Below are positions 1 through 11,382 of a stretch of 64,000 nt of DNA, in pieces. How positions within the stretch are numbered: position 1 is the first letter of the stretch; each line of letters begins with the position of its first letter. A model generated the notes under the pieces. That model was given only the letters and a program-made list of their open reading frames with translations, did no database searches and had not been told where the DNA came from. Origin of the DNA: Mikania micrantha (lineage: Eukaryota; Streptophyta; Magnoliopsida; Asterales; Asteraceae); the NCBI GenBank assembly GCA_009363875.1, contig CM018685.1, positions 52,711,087 through 52,775,086 on the forward strand. The letters run 5' to 3'. The position numbers were made by a program, and so were the translations under genes.

Positions 1-138
1 TGGAACAAAATAGGAAGTTATGTTTGGGGATGAAGATTATAGCAACTGTATCTGGGAATTTTTAGATCATATGATCTACTTTCAAAGAGGTAAACAAGTT
101 CTATTTGATAATGATAGTGTTTAATAAGCATACTTCTA

Positions 139-350
139 TTTTGAACGGTTTGGAACGCAGACACCCAAGACGGGTTCAACCGTCCTCTCTGATTTGACGC
201 TCTGAGGCATACGCTCGACTGCTCGAGCTTACCCCAAGAGAAACCCCACAAGTGAGTAAACCCCTTACCTTGTCTCAACAAATATATTTTGGCCTGGATT
301 GGAACCCAAACCTCCCATAGGGAAGTCAAGGAGGTACTAGAAGCCCATTG
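139..350 (-). mobile_element. tRNA-derived SINE, minus orientation
   Basis: Read on the minus strand this is the same family as the SINE at 1890-2107: a head starting near GGCTTCTAG, a run over CCTCCTTGAC, a B-box-like GGTTC..ATCC region, a body with TTTACTCA and CGTCAAATC, and an end near CCGTTCAAAA. It is flanked by a 20-bp direct repeat (119-138 and 351-370, beginning GTTTAATAAGC) with one mismatch, the usual length for LINE-type target-primed insertion. The A box is more degraded than in the sister copy. The 141-codon antisense frame across it is a chance reading frame. Confidence 0.8.
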
Positions 351-370
351 GTTTAATAAGCATACATCTA

Positions 371-1871
371 GTTTTCTATAATCTTCCAAATGATCCGGTC
401 TCACATTTTTTTGCACAGAAAAACACTCAAAACTTGTATACATGACAACTAAACAAATATTGTAAAGGGTCTAGAACTACCATGGGCCTAGATTATTATT
501 ATTATTTATGTTCTAAATATATTAAGCAGTTTTTTGATTCAGAAAGACGATTTTAATTGCTGAAAACTCCTAAAATTATTAAGTTTGTTACACAATTAGA
601 CCACCAGTTTATCTAGCCTAACCACACCCTTCAAGGATTGGAGCAAACAATTTGATGAGGCTTCTACAAATCTGAAAGGATCGAACAATGCTAAAGAAAA
701 TTGCTAATTGGAAACTGGTTATTTATAGACGCTTTTCAATATTTATTTCTAAAGATTTTTTATTATATGATGAATAAGCTGATAATATGACTTATTTGAC
801 AAATATGTTCGATGTTCTGTTAGTAACTTAATTAAATATGTTGATAAATAAGGCCATTATATATACAAATAAAAGGTGTGACTTGGCAACGAGACAATAA
901 ATCAATCTTACTTGGGAAACATTACTTTTAGAATGATTATTTGTAAAGTTTAAAGATGTTGAGATATAAACATATCTTACTTCTATCCTCTAAGAAAAGA
1001 AGACCATTGTTAACATTTGTACTATGTGAATTGAATTATCTATACAAAGTCTATTATTTTTAAAGTGGTATGTGCATTTACTATGTGTTATTGTAGTTTT
1101 TAACATACTATTCATTTAAAAGGAACACGTCCACAGATATAATTTCCATAACATTTTCTTGTTTAATAAATAAACAACGTTAGATTCAACGTGTGATAAG
1201 GTCTTAAAAACAATTTTAAGAAAGTTAATTTTACATACCCAAACTCTTATTGATGTTCACCTTTTACAAGGTAAAAGCATCGAAAATGATACATTGACAC
1301 CATTAATGTCTATATCTGGCTTGCATCAAAATAAATAATAACGAACTTCACATTTTTATAGGTAAAGCATCGAGATTAGCACACTGACACCATTAATATC
1401 TATATATGATTTGCGGCTGCGCCAAAGAAATAGTAATGAACTTCCGTTAGTAACTTGTGCGCATTGTAGTGTGTTTTCAGCCCTAGGATTCCAATTTCTA
1501 ATAATGTGTGTGAACCAATTTTTTAAAAAAAACTTAAAACACAGACGAAACCATAATAATTATAATTATGTTCGTAGAAATCAAATCTAAAAAAGAAAAC
1601 TAAAAGTAAATTATAATATCTTCATTTATACATAATAATGTGAATGACATTTTAATTATTGATTCAATATCTTCCTAGGACAACAATCAATGACATATTA
1701 AACTGATTTTGTGGTTTTTGATCGCAAACACATACTTTAATAAACCATATACATGAATTGTTGATTTTGATTGGTTTGTATTTTTTATGAAAATCACTCA
1801 TTGGCTGATGAGCAAATTATCTCATTTTAGGGTACATTAAATCTTGAACATTTATTTGATGCATACATACA
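371..1871. other. AT-rich spacer with one local duplication
   Basis: No gene is recognisable. The only structure I see is a degenerate direct duplication of about 85 bp at roughly 1269-1445. Both halves share a GTAAA(A)GCATCGA start, a TGACACCATTAAT core and an end near AACTTC. No terminal repeats or coding potential are evident. Confidence 0.4.
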
Positions 1872-1889
1872 ATTAAATAATATTGAATC

Positions 1890-2107
1890 AAGGGCTTCTA
1901 GCCTAGTGGTTACCTCCTTGACTTTTATATGAGAGATCCTGGGTTCGAATCCGGGCTGAGGTATATTTGCTGAAGCAAGGTCAGGGGGTTTACTCAGTTG
2001 TGGGGTTCCTCCTGGAGTGGGCTCGGGCATACGACCCAGAGCGTCAAATCCGAGGGGACGGTTAAAATCCCGTCTTGGGTGTCGTTGTACCAAGCCGTTC
2101 AAAAAAA
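1890..2107 (+). mobile_element. tRNA-derived SINE
   Basis: A 218-bp SINE. An internal Pol III promoter is visible as an A-box-like TAGCCTAGTGGTTA and a B-box GGGTTCGAATCC about 45 bp downstream. A tRNA-unrelated body follows, ending in an A-run. An 18-bp TSD, ATTAAATAATATTGAATC (1872-1889), recurs after the tail at 2108-2125 with two mismatches. Same family as 139-350 in the opposite orientation. It lies about 0.8 kb upstream of the reticulon gene. Confidence 0.88.
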
Positions 2108-2451
2108 ATTAAATAGTATTGACTCACATCCCATGTATTATCTCATGTTATGTATTATTAGTTGCTTGACCTTATTGGTTCACACTTGAAACAATATTAC
2201 CTAATTTACCATATTGGATGGTGAAATTAAATGCGTTTGATGGTTTTAACATTTAGAGAGGCTAAAGTCCTACAACTAAAGAAAAACCACACATGCAAAA
2301 TTTCAAAATCATTTTGTGTAATAAACAAATAAATATACCCAGTAAATTCCTACTTTAAATGATGTCTAAACGAAGAGAGACATTAACCATACCTTAAATC
2401 GGGGACAAATAGCCCATCATTATTTCTTAGTTACAATTATGTAAAAGATAA

Positions 2452-2626
2452 CCTTATAGTAAGAGTGTTGAGATCTCAACCTTGAGGTCATGGGTTAAGG
2501 GCAACATTTTCTCTGCAAGGCACCGACCCGGGTGCCTGCGCCCTCGGTTTACCCGCTCCTCCCGGTTAGTCGAGTATTGAGGGGCCCAGTGTTTACCACG
2601 CAAGTAGGTTCCCCAATCATAAAAAA
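2452..2626 (+). mobile_element. SINE, 175 bp
   Basis: A short element with a degenerate tRNA-like head (GTGTTGAGATCTCAACC, then a GGTCATGGGTTAAGGGC stretch where a B box would be), a GC-rich body and a 7-base A-tail. It is flanked by a perfect 16-bp TSD, ATTATGTAAAAGATAA, at 2436-2451 and 2627-2642. The TSD and tail support a SINE; the family is not one I can name. Confidence 0.75.
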
Positions 2627-2940
2627 ATTATGTAAAAGATAAGCAATTATAACAAAATATCGGCACTTAAAATTCAAAACAAAGAATTAATAGGCACTAA
2701 ATTGTAAACAATTTCAAACTTTAGGCCCTTTCGTGCAAGAAAACAGAAAAATACGCCGGCTGATACATAATCCCGATAAACAAACCCGCCGAAGGCATCA
2801 ATCTAACGCACCGAGGCTTCGAGATTCTCAAATTTGTTTCACAGTCCTCGAATTTTTAGTATAAATTCGAAGCTATTAAAAAATTCGTACAATCTTTGTT
2901 TAATTTGTCAACTGATTTTGGTTTCGGCAGTGAAATTTGA

Positions 2941-5900
2941 ATGAAGGACTCACATGATGTTTGCGATCACGTTGAACGTGATAATAGTACGTGTTCGGCA
3001 TCCACAAGTTCCGGTTACCGGTTATTTGATCGGCGGTCAACAATCCACCAGTTGATGGGCGGCGGAAAGGGTATGATAATATGATTCCTTTTATATCACA
3101 ACCTAAGGAAATATTCACCAAATATTTTTAGTAGTTATCGATTTCTAATTCTGTATGTAATGATTTTTGATTTAGTTATAAAATTATCCTCTGTAACTTG
3201 CCAGGATTCATTTTAATTTTGACCAAAAAACATAACGTTGACCTAATTGTGTAATTGAAAGAGTAATGCATTGTTAATTGTTTTAGGTTTTTAAAGCATT
3301 GTCAAATTAGTTGAATCCTGTGGGTTTAGCTTGTATGCATGTGTGATTGTGTGTGCATGTTTATATGCTACAAAGTTGGAATGTGAAGTTAATTTATTTG
3401 GTAGTTTACAAGCCCTATCTGCATTCAGGGGCCGGGGCGGCGGGGCTAAAGTAAAATTGCACTAATTTTAACGTTATTTTACTTATTTTGTGAAAATAAC
3501 GTTAAAAGTGTGGGGATGATTAACTTCAAACGGTAACTTTGAGCCGGGATTCCTTCGAGCATCCTCTCTATCCCAATTGAGATAGGGGCAAGTTTGTGTC
3601 CAGTTGTCCATATCTCACCCAGACCCCACTTTTCAGTGGGAACATACTGCGTAAGAATGTTTGTTTGTTTGGTAGATTAGTGAATGGTTGATTTGATATA
3701 GTGGGTGAGAATCTGATTTGGGATTCCTTATCATTTTGTAATAGACTATCTTTAGTGAAATATGATTTGGTTCTTTATTATTTATTTTGTTATTTTTTCT
3801 GATTATTCCTTATCATTTTGTAATAGACTATCTTTAGTGAAATATGATTTGGTTCTTTGTTATTTATTTTGTTATTTTTTCTGATTTTCTTCTTGATCTT
3901 AGCTGCTGATGTTCTGTTGTGGAAGAGGCGGCGTATTTCGTTAGGCATCATTGTTATTGCAACGGTTGCTTGGCTGATATTTGAGCGATCAGGGCTATCA
4001 TTTCTAACTATTTGTTCCAATGTTCTGCTCTTCTTGATCGTGCTGCGATTTCTACATGCCAATTATGCTTCTTTAAGGGATAAGTATGGATGCTTTTATC
4101 TTTATGTATTGAAATATGATTAAGTAATATACTTCTAGTATGCCATTCGCCTCCTATAACTGTCCTGAAATTGCAGACAGATTCTAGCATTGCCTGAACT
4201 GGTCTTGTCTGAGGAGATGGTCAATTATGCTGCTGCAACTTTTCGTATCAAAGTAAACTATCTTTTACTCATTGCACATGATATCACCCTTGGCAAGGAC
4301 TTCAGGCTTTTTTTCATGGTTTGTGGTCACAACTCTATAATTTACTTGTCAAGCAACTAAAAATCTGCTGAGGGTTAATATGGATAATGGATGCACGTTT
4401 GGAAAGTGATTGTCATATTACATATTCATAAGTTCTTAATCAGATAGTTAGTTGAGTTAAAGGATTGTTCTAATAATGAGTTATTCAAAAGTTTTAAAAA
4501 TGTTCTTTTTTTAGTTTTTGGGATTTGTGACTAAAATAACAAAAAATGTCACTTTTGTGAAAAAAAAAGGAAAGAAAGAAAAAATCTTTTTGTGAAATGG
4601 GTTTGATGTTAGGACAAATTTATTTACCATTTGATAATTAGATATGTTGTGGCTGGTATGAGACTAATTATTTGACCTCTAAATGATTAGAATTTCTTTA
4701 TGCAAGCAAGCAATCTGCTTTTTATTTTTTTAACACCAAAACTGTCGCGACTTCTAGTCGAATTATTCAGATATTTGATTCCAAAATGCAAATCCAAGCA
4801 CCCTCTAATTAGATTGTGGTTTGACTTTCTATTTCTTGGTGTGAAAAAGAATATGAAAACATTTTTTTTTCTTTTTGAATCACAAATGCAGGTAGTGGGC
4901 TTTCTATGGGTGTTATCTGTCTTGGGAAGTTTAATCTCTTTCTTCACACTTGCATATATAGGTATGCACATCAATTTCGATGATATGAATTAATTCCAGT
5001 GTTGGTGTTTATTCTTTTTAAGCTCTTCATGTGTGTGTATTCTTGCGTTTCTGCTAGCATTAGCTTCTTACAGGCATTGAAACTTGAATCAGTATATTGT
5101 ACTTTGACTATTAAATACACATATTTGCTCTTTCATAGCCTTAGAGTTAAGAGTAGTTAGAATTTTGCAAATGACACTTATTTTGTAAGGTGCTCAAGTA
5201 TTTATATGCCAAATTAGAAGGGTAAATGCAGGTACAATTATTTTAGGTGTAGGATGGATATGTTAAGCAAATGGAAATCTTGAAACATGAGACTTTCCTT
5301 TCACATTTCTGGTTTAACAAAAATGCTAAATTGACATAAAAAAAAGAGGAGTCATGTTTACTACTGTTATATTGATAGACAGGATTTCTAACTTTGTCGA
5401 ACAGTTCACGACTTTTAGTAAATGTTCGGTTTGTTTATAGCCCTACCCGAAACACATTTAGTCCAAAAAGTTTAATTCTTTTTCACAAATATTTGTCAGG
5501 TCAATTTTATTACAAAATTTAACCTGCTTCCAACAAGTCAAAATTTGAAAATTGTCCTACTCGTCCTTTTGGTGAATCTCCTAGACAACCTTTGTTCCAG
5601 TAATGATCTAATCTATATGTCTAATAAATAGGCATCCTCAAAATTCTTTTTTACTGCTATTTTTTTATTGAACGGCGATGATCTTACGTGCCACGTATGT
5701 TGTTTTAACCGGGTCCACCAGGCAGAGGTAAGACATACACCCCCAGATGCGTGGGAAGTCTGAGGTATAGGTTAACCCTTGCCCCCATTGGGATCGAACC
5801 TGGAATTATAGCCCAGATTTATCCCCTCACTCGAATATCTAGGGGTGTTCATCAAGATTCGGGTCTGAAGACTTTTTTGGCCTATCCGAAACCCGACCCG

Positions 5901-6543
5901 AAACTCAAAATATATTATCCGACCTGAACGACCCTAATAAACTGGGTTTATTAGGATATCTGCCCCGGGAAAATATTTTTTGCCTATCCGAAACCCGACC
6001 CGAATCTAAAATCATAGTATCCAACCCGAAAAACCGACCAACCCGAATTAGATTTCGGATGAATTTTTTCGGGTTTCAGATACAATTCGGATATTTTGAA
6101 CACCCTTACGGATATCCAAGGAAATGCCCCTATCGTCTCTTACGAGACTTGGGTCCTCCCTTATCACTAACCCTTACCACCAAGACAAGATTCCTTAGAT
6201 ATTGTTTCCTACCATTAATTTTCGTTGTTATTATGTATCACTTACTTTAAGTTATCATTACAATTTATAAATTTTCATCACTAACTATTTAATTTTTCTT
6301 TATTCCATCCATGAAATTCATGGGTTTGTAATTTAGTTTCTAATACATATATGGGATTGAAATGTGATGTCAGGGACGATTCTTTCTGTGACACTACCTG
6401 CATTGTACAATAAATACGAAGAACAAGTAGTAGGTTGTGCAGGTACAATACACAGAAGCTTTTCAAGACATTACAAGATAGTTGATGAGAATGTTATGAA
6501 CAGAATCCCTCCCGGTGTTGTACCCAAGGATAAACCGATGTGA
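2941..6543 (+). CDS. Reticulon-like protein B (RTNLB), 5 exons, 230 aa
   Basis: ER membrane-shaping protein of the plant reticulon family, which bends and tubulates ER through hydrophobic hairpins. Exons: 2941-3070, 3903-4083, 4177-4318, 4892-4961, 6374-6543; all introns are GT-AG and the frame stays open (phases 1, 2, 0, 1). Exon 1 gives a short acidic and Ser-rich N terminus ending RLFDRRSTIHQLMGGGK, the usual lead into the reticulon domain. Exon 2 continues AADVLLWKRRRISLG and the first hydrophobic hairpin. Exons 3-4 hold the loop and the second hairpin (VVGFLWVLSVLGSLISFFTL). Exon 5 supplies the conserved TLPALYNKYEEQV tail and ends PKDKPM. The short N terminus and length fit the small RTNLB9-16-like members; I cannot assign the exact paralogue. 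Intron 1 holds a SINE; intron 4 holds a SINE remnant and a hAT MITE. Confidence 0.93.
3409..3667 (+). mobile_element. Composite SINE with Au/Angio-type 3' end, RTNLB intron 1
   Basis: The 3' half reads like the plant Au SINE tail: CATCCTCTCTATCCC, CCCAGACCCCACTTTT..GTGGG, then TTTG tail units. The 5' half (AAGTAAAATTGCACTAATTTT and an inverted AACGTTATTTTAC region) is not part of Au as I know it but recurs in the copy at 40389-40679. A 12-bp imperfect TSD, TTTGGTAGTTTA (3397-3408) versus TTTGGTAGATTA (3668-3679), brackets it. Inserted in sense within the first intron. Confidence 0.7.
5665..5826 (-). mobile_element. SINE remnant in RTNLB intron 4
   Basis: On the minus strand it shows a B-box CCAGGTTCGATCCC, a CCACGCATCTGGGGG-like body and an end near ACATACGTGGCACGTAAGATC. 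This layout resembles the better preserved SINE at 11105-11368. I could not find a convincing TSD, so the limits are approximate. It lies directly beside the hAT MITE at 5840. Confidence 0.5.
5840..6108. mobile_element. hAT-type MITE (TAGGGGTGTTCA family), RTNLB intron 4
   Basis: A 269-bp non-autonomous element with 12-bp terminal inverted repeats, TAGGGGTGTTCA and TGAACACCCTTA. The flanking 8-bp TSD is CGAATATC (5832-5839) and CGGATATC (6109-6116), one mismatch. The interior is rich in CCGAAACCCGACCCG units. The sister element at 41825-42128 has the same ends and interior. An 8-bp TSD is the hAT hallmark. Confidence 0.82.
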
Positions 6544-8296
6544 CGTTGTAAGGCGTAACTTAACTCCCATCCTATATATGTCTATGTTTTAACTGCTATA
6601 TAACATTCATTCATTAACGAACGAATGATCGGACCATGTGAATGGATTCATTTGAAACTCTGATCTTCTGACGTGCGTTTGTACATCAGCAAAATTACTT
6701 CATGTATCACACGGATTATTGTGTTGATGTTATAACCTGTGACGCACCTAGTAATTGTTACGACTCGTGAATTATAAATACAAGTTTTAGTTCAAGATCA
6801 AACCGGATTTTGCAAAGTTTTATATATTTGAGTCAGTTGGGTATAAACCAGTGACCGGTTTTGGTTAGGGTTATAAATGTCGCAATTGTTAGAAAAATGC
6901 TTGGCTTTTAAAAAAGAAAAGGCTACACCTGTTTACTTTTGGTTAAATTTCTATCGTAGTTTAGAATAAAATACAAGTCTAAATCGACTAATTTATTAAG
7001 GGCTTAGTTATTTACACATCTATTTTTTTCATCACCTAACTGATCTTATATGTCTCGTATAGGTCTATACGAGGCGAGTAGTTTCCTCTGACACCTACTA
7101 ATTCGAAGAGAATAACTTTACATTTTATAAATTAGCAAATTTATGAAATCCACCACACAAACAAGTTTCAAACATGTATTTTTAAAAAGATAAAGGTTGA
7201 TTGGACTCAGGCCAAGTACAGTTTGTTTACACTTCAATTGGAGTCCTGTTCACTATGATGATAGATGATTTCTTTCTCATCCACCTAAATGAGCTTTGTG
7301 TGACGCTCAAGCTCGTTTAAGCATGACTTATTTCGAGTTTCTATTCATCTGGTTTTAATTGATCACGTGTTATCATCTCGTTTACATCTCCCTAATTTGA
7401 AGAATTTAGTCAAGTATTAAAAAATATAGATAATTTTTTAGAGGTAAAACAAACAAACTATAAATCTTTATAAGATAATTAGATTCTCAGAAATTAAAAA
7501 TCTGATTGATTATTTTCAGAAGTTGCATTGGGTAAAAGTCAAACTTTTATAAGATATATAGCATCGATGACAACTTGACCTGATGAAAAACAGGAGTTTA
7601 TCTTCATCAAAACAACGCAAGTTTTTTAAATCCTATAAAGATAACACGTGGATTTCCAGACTGAAATTTAAAGATAGGTGTGTCTGTCGTTTAAAAAAAA
7701 GTGTTGTTTTAGTCATGCGACACGTAATAAAATAATTGTAATGTCAAAAATTGGAATAAATGAAAGTGAATACAGAAAAATAAAAAAGAATGTAGAAAAT
7801 GACCGATTTTTTAGGTATAACCATAAGAGAGGCATTTGCACATGGCTTGTTACATTTCATTTACTATGGTGTCGTGCTTATCAAAAATTGCCTTTCTTAT
7901 ACACATATATACAACTCATTTGAAAACAAAAGAAACCGACGTGTGTGTCTATATATATCCACCATTTTATATACCACATCATATGTCCCGTCTAAACGCA
8001 AAATATATGACGTGTGTATGTCAAGATGATGACATGTGTATCTCTTGAATAAATGATAGTTTTACTTATCAATTTTAATCACACAACTCGATCATGCATC
8101 AAACTTATGTTAGTTAGACATAATGTTAGATATGATTAGCTAACTACATTATATGCATCATTGTATAATGTTGTAAGGCTATCTCTAATAGGAGGTGATC
8201 AGGGCGTGAGTGTCCTTAATCACGCCCTCCTCACGCTCGTGGCATATGACTGAGTTTGACGGATGGCATGTGATCGTGGTCACGAAGAGTAAAAAA
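6544..8296. other. Spacer downstream of RTNLB, no gene seen
   Basis: AT-rich sequence containing the likely RTNLB 3' UTR (several AATAAA-like stretches) and no recognisable coding exon. The segment 8180-8290 is GC-richer, with a partly inverted pair (GGGCGTGAGTG and CACGCCCTCC), and may be the end of an older DNA transposon that received the Copia-derived element at 8297. Confidence 0.35.
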
Positions 8297-8722
8297 TGTG
8301 TATTGTAATTGTGTTTTAATTCGTATATCATAATAATTGAATACATGGAGTGTGTATATAATACACGTATTTGCATATGCAACCTTCTAATATAATATAA
8401 TTGTCTAATACTCTCCCTCAAGCTAAGGCCAGAGGCGACCTGTAGCTTGGACCTCAAAAGATTAAACGTTATGTGGACAATGGCTTTGTGAACACATTAG
8501 CAATCTGATCATAAGTGGAAATGTCCTGAAAAAAAAGAAGAGGGAGAGAATCGGAGATGATGATCAACGGGCGACGGCTAGGGTTTAGGCTGGCTATGAT
8601 ACCATAATAAATGTGTATTGTAATTGTGTTTTGTATATCATTATAATTGAATACATGGAGTGTATATATAATATACACGTAATTACATAAGCAACCCTCT
8701 AATATAATATAACTGTCTAATA
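8297..8722 (-). mobile_element. Miniature Ty1/Copia-derived element (TRIM-like), 426 bp
   Basis: Read on the minus strand: a 111-bp 5' LTR (8722-8612), a primer-binding site TGGTATCATAGCC (8604-8592, one mismatch from the usual initiator tRNA-Met site), about 180 bp of internal DNA, a polypurine tract AGCTTGAGGGAGAG (8424-8411) and a 114-bp 3' LTR (8410-8297). The LTRs align along their length with a few small indels. All cis signals are present but no complete protein is encoded. Both outer LTR ends read TATTAGAC rather than the expected TG start, and no clear 5-bp TSD was found, so the outer edges could be off by a few bases. Confidence 0.82.
8469..8530 (-). pseudogene. Residual C terminus of Copia RNase H
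   Basis: The minus-strand frame reads ISTYDQIANVFTKPLST and then stops. This matches the strongly conserved end of Ty1/Copia polyproteins (typically ..DQLADIFTKPLS). Only these last residues remain between primer site and polypurine tract, so the small element arose by internal deletion of a full Copia element rather than de novo. Confidence 0.78.
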
Positions 8723-9516
8723 AGAAGCAACGAAGGACTAGTCGTTTAACCAAGCTTTTGAAGGGGCGTGTCCAAAGGCGATGGTAACATATATTGGTGA
8801 CAAGTGGGCTATGAGATTAGTCTCATATGTAACGCATACGTGACACCTATGTGAAGTGAGTTGTGGTAATGGTGACACATAATCTAACTAGTCTAGATGC
8901 ACTGTTTTATCAACAGTGTACCAAATTTTAAAAAATATGTCATTAGCGTAATAAAATTGAAGATATTAAGAACCTATTCATAGCGTAACCTTTTCTTTTT
9001 CTTGTTTTTAACAGCAACATTAACCTATTTTACTCTACTCCCAAATTATCTTTTTTTTTTGCCTGAATTTGAACTCACAATCACTTTTTAAGAGGCAGTG
9101 TTTCTATCAAGTGAGCTAATTTCACATTGGCACATAACCTTTAAAAACATGATTAAGTATAAAAAACATTCTATGACAATTCTCTTCTTTGTTTTTTGTA
9201 ATCCGAATTTGTATACAAATACCATAATAAATACATACATAAACACACATTAATTATTTGTTACGATAGCAAGGAATTACAAATTTGCCCTTGTTTACAA
9301 ACAGGGCATACTACCCTATCACGGTATCACACAAGGACAAAACTGTGATAGAAACTATTTTCAAATACAATCTAAGCGGGTGCTAACCAGCCACCTCAGC
9401 AATTGAATCACCCCCAACCGAGGCAACTAATAAGCCATATTAAAACCAACTATTATCTTTTAACTTCGATTTGAAATTCAAATTCTCTTTCTGTTTTATA
9501 TTTAAAAAAACAAAAA
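8723..9516. other. Spacer and expansin 3' flank
   Basis: No coding exon recognised. The last 200 bp or so is probably the 3' UTR of the expansin gene, which is transcribed leftwards. Around 9060-9135 there is a possible minus-strand tRNA-like SINE scrap (TTTGAACTCACAATC as a reversed B box), too degraded to delimit. Confidence 0.3.
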
Positions 9517-10901
9517 TTAAAATTGTCCTCCTTGAAATGTCTGACCAAACTGCCAATTAGACGGCGCCACGTTGTAGCTAGTGATGGTTCTTCCGTCACT
9601 GGTTGTGACTTGAAAAGAAAGACTTTGGCCGTTAAGATAAGAGTTGCTTTGCCAGTTTTGCCCCCAATTTCTTGACATGGGTTGCCACCCGGTTTTTGAC
9701 CCTTTGATTGAAACCGAGTGGACATCACCCGCACCTCCTACGTTAGTGATCAAAACCAAGTTGAAGTATGAATGACCATTTATCGTAAACCTCACTCCTC
9801 CTTTTTTAACACAAGGTACCCTGTTTAAATCACACATCAATGAATCATTTCTTATTATATCATATCAAATGTTTTGTTAAGTATATATCTGTAACTTTAA
9901 GATCATGGGTTAAAGCCGTAGAAAATAAGCACAATATTTTTATACCTTTGGAAGGAAACCGGTACAATTCCAGCTCGATACTGAGCAATTTGCAAGAAAG
10001 CAGGCTCGGCCAAGTCAAAATGCTGGAGTGGCGGGTTGCACCACCCGCCATTGTCATTGGACAAAGCAGGGTTAGGTGGACAAAAGTTGGTCGCTGTGAC
10101 AATTATGGAACCAGGCAGGCACCATCTAGGGTCATCAGCGCATCTCATCTCGTAACAAGACCCACAACTCAAGCCATTGTTAAAAAGAGCAGTACTCAAT
10201 GCAGCGGTGTTGGTACCATATCCTTGGCTATACAGATTTCCGTACCCACAAGCACCACCTACAATAAATTTTTATTTTAAAGACAAATTACTTTACGCGC
10301 AAGTTTAATAAAGAACTAATTAATTTTAGAGTAAATTAACAATATGGTTCATGTGTTTTGCTAGTATTTCCCTCTTGGTCCCCTATGTTTTGTAAATTAT
10401 CCATATGGCCCCAAACTTTATACATTTGTAACAAATAAGGATTATGTGTGTCACAAATGTTTAAAGTTCATATGGCCCCTCGTATAAAGACTTTATGTGT
10501 TACAAATGTTTAAAGTTTGAGACCATATGGATAATTTATAAAATAGATGGACCAAAAATATTAGCAAACCACATGCACCATCTCGGTAATTTACTCTTCT
10601 TTATAAATAAAGACACGTATTTAAGTCATATAATGACAATAACATGTTACATAAGCTAAGTGTCTTTTGTATCACTAGCTATTAAATCAAAATGTAAATG
10701 TGTTTCATTGACTTCTCACAATTCTTTGCTTGAAATTAGTTCTGTAATCTGTTGTTTTATTATAAAAAAATGCATACCCATTGTTCCAGACGCATCGCCA
10801 CCGCCGTAGAAGGTGGCATGGGCAGCTTCCCAACCTCCATAGACATGACTGAAGGAAGACACAAGTAGCAGAGAAACAAGAGTGAGTGTTGTAAAGGCCA
10901 T
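9517..10901 (-). CDS. Alpha-expansin (EXPA), 3 exons, 246 aa
   Basis: Secreted cell-wall loosening protein acting non-hydrolytically at cellulose-xyloglucan contacts during growth. Exons on the minus strand: 10901-10778, 10258-9946, 9820-9517, with GT-AG introns in phases 1 and 2, the usual EXPA layout. Residues 1 to about 22 are a signal peptide (MAFTTLTLVSLLLVSSFSHV). The GH45-like domain follows with [20 protein letters not shown], the Cys set (NGLSCGSCYEMRC..DDPRWCLPG) and the HFD motif in LQHFDLAEPAF. The C-terminal CBM63-like domain has NWGQNWQSNSYLNGQSLSF and ends QTFQGGQF. Length and all key motifs match an intact EXPA; the paralogue cannot be named. Intron 1 carries a fold-back MITE. 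A TATA-like TATATATT lies about 90 bp upstream on the minus strand. Confidence 0.95.
10328..10600. mobile_element. Fold-back MITE in expansin intron 1
   Basis: The two halves are inverted copies. The left end AGAGTAAATTAACAATATGG pairs with the right end, whose complement begins AGAGTAAATTACCGAGATGG. Both arms then run through CATGTGnTTTGCTA, TTGGTCC, AAATTATCCATATGG and AACTTTA..CATTTGTAAC. The inverted repeat covers nearly the whole 270 bp. A convincing TSD was not found. The AGAGTAAA ends resemble the fold-back at 15810-16119. Confidence 0.75.
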
Positions 10902-11104
10902 TTTGGAAGGAAGGAAGGAAGATGTTGGCAGTTTGTGGAGTATTTGAGTTATTGGTAGATTGTGGAGTATTTGAGTTAACTAAACACTAAATATATAGGG
11001 GAAGTTGGAAACTAACAGGTAGAACACTTTGGGACCATATATTAATTAATTTTATAAAATAATTGATTAAATATTAGTTTTGTATAATTAATTAATGGAT
11101 TAAA

Positions 11105-11368
11105 AGTTCTGAAAACTCAGCATGGTGGTTAAAACTCTCATCTTACATAATACAGGTCAGGAGTTCGAATCCATCTGAGGGTTGGTTTAACTGACACAAG
11201 GTGAAAGGTTAGCTTGTGGTTTATCCCAGATTCGATCCCAATAGAGGCGAGTGTTTACCTATTCCACGGGATTCTCGCGTATTTGGGAGGAGTATGTCTT
11301 ACTTCTGCCAGTAGACCCGGTTAAGAAAACATACGTGGTATGTAAGAAAATCAATATATTAAAAAAAA
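11105..11368 (+). mobile_element. tRNA-derived SINE, 264 bp
   Basis: A-box-like CAGCATGGTGGTTAAA, B-box GGAGTTCGAATCC, a second GATTCGATCCCAATAG motif, a body ending near ACATACGTGGTATG, and an A-tail of nine. A perfect 14-bp TSD, ATTAATGGATTAAA, lies at 11091-11104 and 11369-11382. It sits about 200 bp upstream of the expansin start. Confidence 0.85.
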
Positions 11369-11382
11369 ATTAATGGATTAAA

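Noticed and set aside
18..443. 141-codon minus-strand ORF
   Set aside because: It runs through a SINE and its TSDs; no domain, no splice context, composition of random DNA.
9840..10280. 146-codon + strand ORF
   Set aside because: Exact antisense of expansin exon 2, whose minus-strand translation is unmistakable.
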